Part shown: piece after piece, positions 61,401-64,000 of the stretch
Position numbering within the stretch: the stretch's first letter is position 1
How the letters are laid out: every line of letters starts with the position of its first letter
Source of the DNA: Monarcha castaneiventris obscurior
Taxonomy: Eukaryota; Chordata; Aves; Passeriformes; Monarchidae
Direction of reading: 5' to 3'
DNA: 64,000 nt
NCBI GenBank assembly: GCA_026261815.1
Contig: JAMPIT010000493.1
Span: forward strand, 6,279,501-6,343,500
Made by a program: the position numbers and the translations under genes
The notes under the pieces: generated by a model
The model's input: the letters and a program-made list of their open reading frames with translations, nothing else
The model's database searches: none
What the model was told of the DNA's origin: nothing

Positions 61401-61898
61401 TAAAGTAACAGAAGCAGATATGTGGGGAACTTGTGGCTTCATGAAGCACTACTTCCTGGTTCTCCCTTCCTACCCAGAGACAGCAGTGGGAATGTTAGAA
61501 AGGGCCCAGCATCAATACTTCCTGGGATATTGTGTTAAAAAAAAATAAATATCCGAATGGGAATGAAAGCAAAGAATCTCCAATCACCTATAAAAAACCC
61601 CTAAATAATTCCAGCTCTGTTGCAATAAATATTTAACATCAGCAGTATAGCTGTACCATAGAAGAAATATCTGAACAGAGGTACCTGAAGTAAAGGAGAA
61701 ATTCCTTGCTCAGAAGAAACCAAATTGAAACATTTTAATCTTTACTAAATGCTCTTACTTTTGTCCTGAAGGAAAGTTGCCTTGAAACACTCACCTGCTG
61801 TGGTAAGTGTGTTTCTAACAAAATACCTTTGAAGAGGAACTTTTTGTTGAGAAACCTGAAAGGATTCTAAATCTACATATTTAAAGATCACAGTCTTG

Positions 61899-61917
61899 TT
61901 GTACTACTGTAGTACAA
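61899..61917. other. 19-base palindrome
   Basis: TTGTACTAC, one central T, then GTAGTACAA form perfect nine-base arms around a single base. The loop is too small for a simple hairpin, so it is better viewed as a dyad-symmetric site. No gene adjoins and I assign no function. Confidence 0.75.
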
Positions 61918-64000
61918 GAACCAGCTGCAGATTGCCTGATTTTAAGGGGAAAACACCTCTCCAAGCAGCTGATCCCTTAGTCTGTGTTCCCTGGGATGTC
62001 CTACATGTCCTCCTAAAGCCACTGGCCTTGACTCTGAGCTGACTGTGCCTTCTTCATGAAACACTGAGTCCTTCTCTGGTTTCTGGTGAAATCACCAGAA
62101 AAATATGGGGAAATGTGAAATTTTATTAGTTATTGTGTTCTGTACCCATCTAACCCCAATTTTGAATGTTGACAAGAAGCCATTCTCAGGCATGTTAAAT
62201 GATTAGGTTGTTCATGACATGAGTGTGTCAGCACACAGGGACTGCCCTGGATTCCCAGTCCTGTCTTCAGCCAAAATAAACTGGGAAGGGTTTTGGTTTT
62301 CTCCATGGTTGTTTGTGGTCAGAGGTTGAGATCAGTGGTTTGCAGGCACATGAGCAGATTTCCAGTGGGCAAAGCAAGCAGAGGATGGAACTGAACAAAG
62401 CCTGAGGAGTAAATCCTTTATTAAGGATGTGCATCTTAAAATGCAGGGTACCAAAGTGGCGTTGAAGACTGGGTGAGTTTCCCGTGAATAATGAAACTGA
62501 CATTATTCTGGCAACCACAGAAAGAGGAAAACATCATTGCACTTTCAGATTTGGGAACTGAGAGCTTTTACATATGATAGGGACTTAAGAACCACAGCTG
62601 ATGCTTTTTCTGGCCTTTTTTGCACCTAAAGTTGCCACACGCAATAAGCTTTGAGAGCTGCACAGTTTCACTTTAAAAGCTAAATCATGTTTAAATTGTG
62701 GGGGCACATAATAGCCCATGGAAATGTTTACGTTATTTTTCTACTGTTTAATTGCCAGCCAGGAAAAAACTGAGGCTGAGATCTGTGGATCACCACCAAA
62801 CAGCCCAGTTTTTTGTTTGTGGGTTTTTTTTTTTTCCCTCTTGCTCTGGGCAAGGTACAACTTTCTCACTAATTTGATAAAATTGTCATGGGGGCATCAG
62901 CCCCAGTCAGAGGACTTCAGCTCAATCACAGTAACAGCAAAATGTTAACTGTGTAGTTTACACACAGTGGTATGGGCAGGCCATATTTTAGGGGTTTATC
63001 AATGAAACATTACTCCTCCTGTGTATCAGAAAAATGTCTGGACTTTTTCAGTGTGGTAAAACACTCAAATAGTGGCAGAACACTCCATACCATCACATAG
63101 GATTGAACATAAAGGGATCAAGCTTACAGAAGACTTGAGTTCTGAGTTTGGGACTGCCAAACTGAACTTCACTGGGATGCACCCAGCCATGTCACTTCGA
63201 AGTTCTGTGATAAACTTGGGCACATTATTCTTTCATAAGGGTATGACTTCCCTGTCAGGCACAGGGTACAAGTAGAAACCTCAGTATTAGACACAGGAGT
63301 GGGAAACTTCAATATTTAATGTGTCCTTTCATTCCCGTCAGTCACCTGTCAGCAGCTACAGGAGAGATCAGGACAGGGTACAGCAGATTTTAGTGTGCCT
63401 GGATGTGTTTTGAACAGGTAGGGTGTTGCCAACCCAAATAATTGAAAAATGAACTTTGTATCTCTTTCTATCCTCAAATAGATAAATTTCTTTAAACTGC
63501 AACTTTGAAAAAGAAATGCAATAGTGGCGTTACTGTTTAGGTTGGTTTTATTTTCTCCTATTTTTTTTCTTTTTCTTTATTTTTTTTTTTTCAAGATACT
63601 CTAGGGAAGAATGTCTGTTAAACAAGCTAAACAAAAATGTAGTGATTTAAAAGGTAGGAAGATCATAATGGCACCATTCAGATTCACACAAACCAAATTC
63701 CATGTTTATCTTTCTTCTTTTATACCAATATTTTCTTTGATTATTGCTTCCTGAAGCCTTGAAACCACTGGACTCAATGACAGATATTAGCAGGAAGAGA
63801 ATAAAGAAGTGGGGCTGGGAAAACCCCACTTTATTTTTTGTAGTTAAAAATAATAATTAGAAATTTAGAAAACAGCCTTTCTAAAAGAAGGAAGCAGTGG
63901 AGGGTAGGTTTGCCACACTCCTAAATAGCTCAATATTTTTTATACATTCTTAAGTCTCTTCCTGTTTTAATAAATCTTCCTTGGGTAAGTGAAATAAATG

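Larger units (their letters stand above)
54736..64000. other. Gene-free unique sequence
   Basis: No gene, RNA gene or named transposon is recognised to the end of the window. Small items are a (GA)7 tract at 58471-58485, a 19-base palindrome at 61899-61917, A-runs near 60511 and T-runs near 62827 and 63580. A 146-codon minus-strand frame (55639-56079) and a 121-codon plus-strand frame (60668-61033) are the longest open frames. Neither matches a family I know. Confidence 0.5.

Noticed and set aside
1..64000. CRISPR arrays, bacterial operons, tRNA, rRNA and mitochondrial insertions
   Set aside because: No regularly spaced direct repeats, ribosome-binding-site/ORF chains, tRNA cloverleaf boxes or recognisable rRNA or mitochondrial gene sequence were seen. 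The DNA is vertebrate in character.

Overview
The window looks like non-coding DNA from a bird, most likely a songbird (passerine). Three antisense fragments of CR1 (the avian LINE) are present. They keep the CR1 3' signature, read on the + strand as 'atagaatggtttgggttgga' or the related 'gaatcattacagttggaaaa', followed by the CCAACC and CCATGGGCAGGGA blocks. Around them are several isolated long terminal repeats (LTRs) of endogenous retroviruses. The base composition is AT-leaning with few CpG dinucleotides, as expected for a gene-poor vertebrate interval. The assignment to passerines rests on remembered resemblance of some LTRs to songbird families and was not checked by a search.

I find no protein-coding gene I can support. 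The open frames are short, scattered on both strands and similar to nothing I recognise. The longest (223 codons, 7356-8027 +) has no domain and ends in low-complexity sequence. There is no CpG island, rRNA, tRNA or other recognisable RNA gene. The window is best read as a gene desert or as part of one or more very long introns. Exons too short to see by eye cannot be excluded.

Layout: 1-9.7 kb is unique sequence with homopolymer tracts. 9.7-9.9 kb holds a two-copy tandem duplication. 10.8-11.5 kb is a CR1 fragment split by a solo LTR with an exact 6-bp target-site duplication. 12.8-13.9 kb is a CpG-richer block containing a second LTR type with TATA box and poly(A) signal. 15.7-15.9 kb is a CR1 whose end is repeated three times. 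21.8-22.3 kb is an antisense LTR flanked by ACCA. 22.3-40.5 kb is unique, with a hairpin at 30.7 kb. 40.6-47.2 kb is the most repeat-rich part: two LTR-like segments, a second copy of the 10.9-kb LTR beside another CR1 end, and a roughly 1.1-kb antisense LTR. 47.2-64 kb is unique apart from one LTR at 54.4-54.7 kb and a T/C tract.

The informative content is therefore the layered history of insertions: CR1 first, then a class II type LTR family that landed in or beside antisense CR1 twice. No previously undescribed functional system is evident. The most checkable observations are the nested insertion, the paired LTR copies with a 19-bp length difference, the triplicated CR1 end, the 30.7-kb hairpin and the anomalously long ORF at 7.4-8.0 kb.
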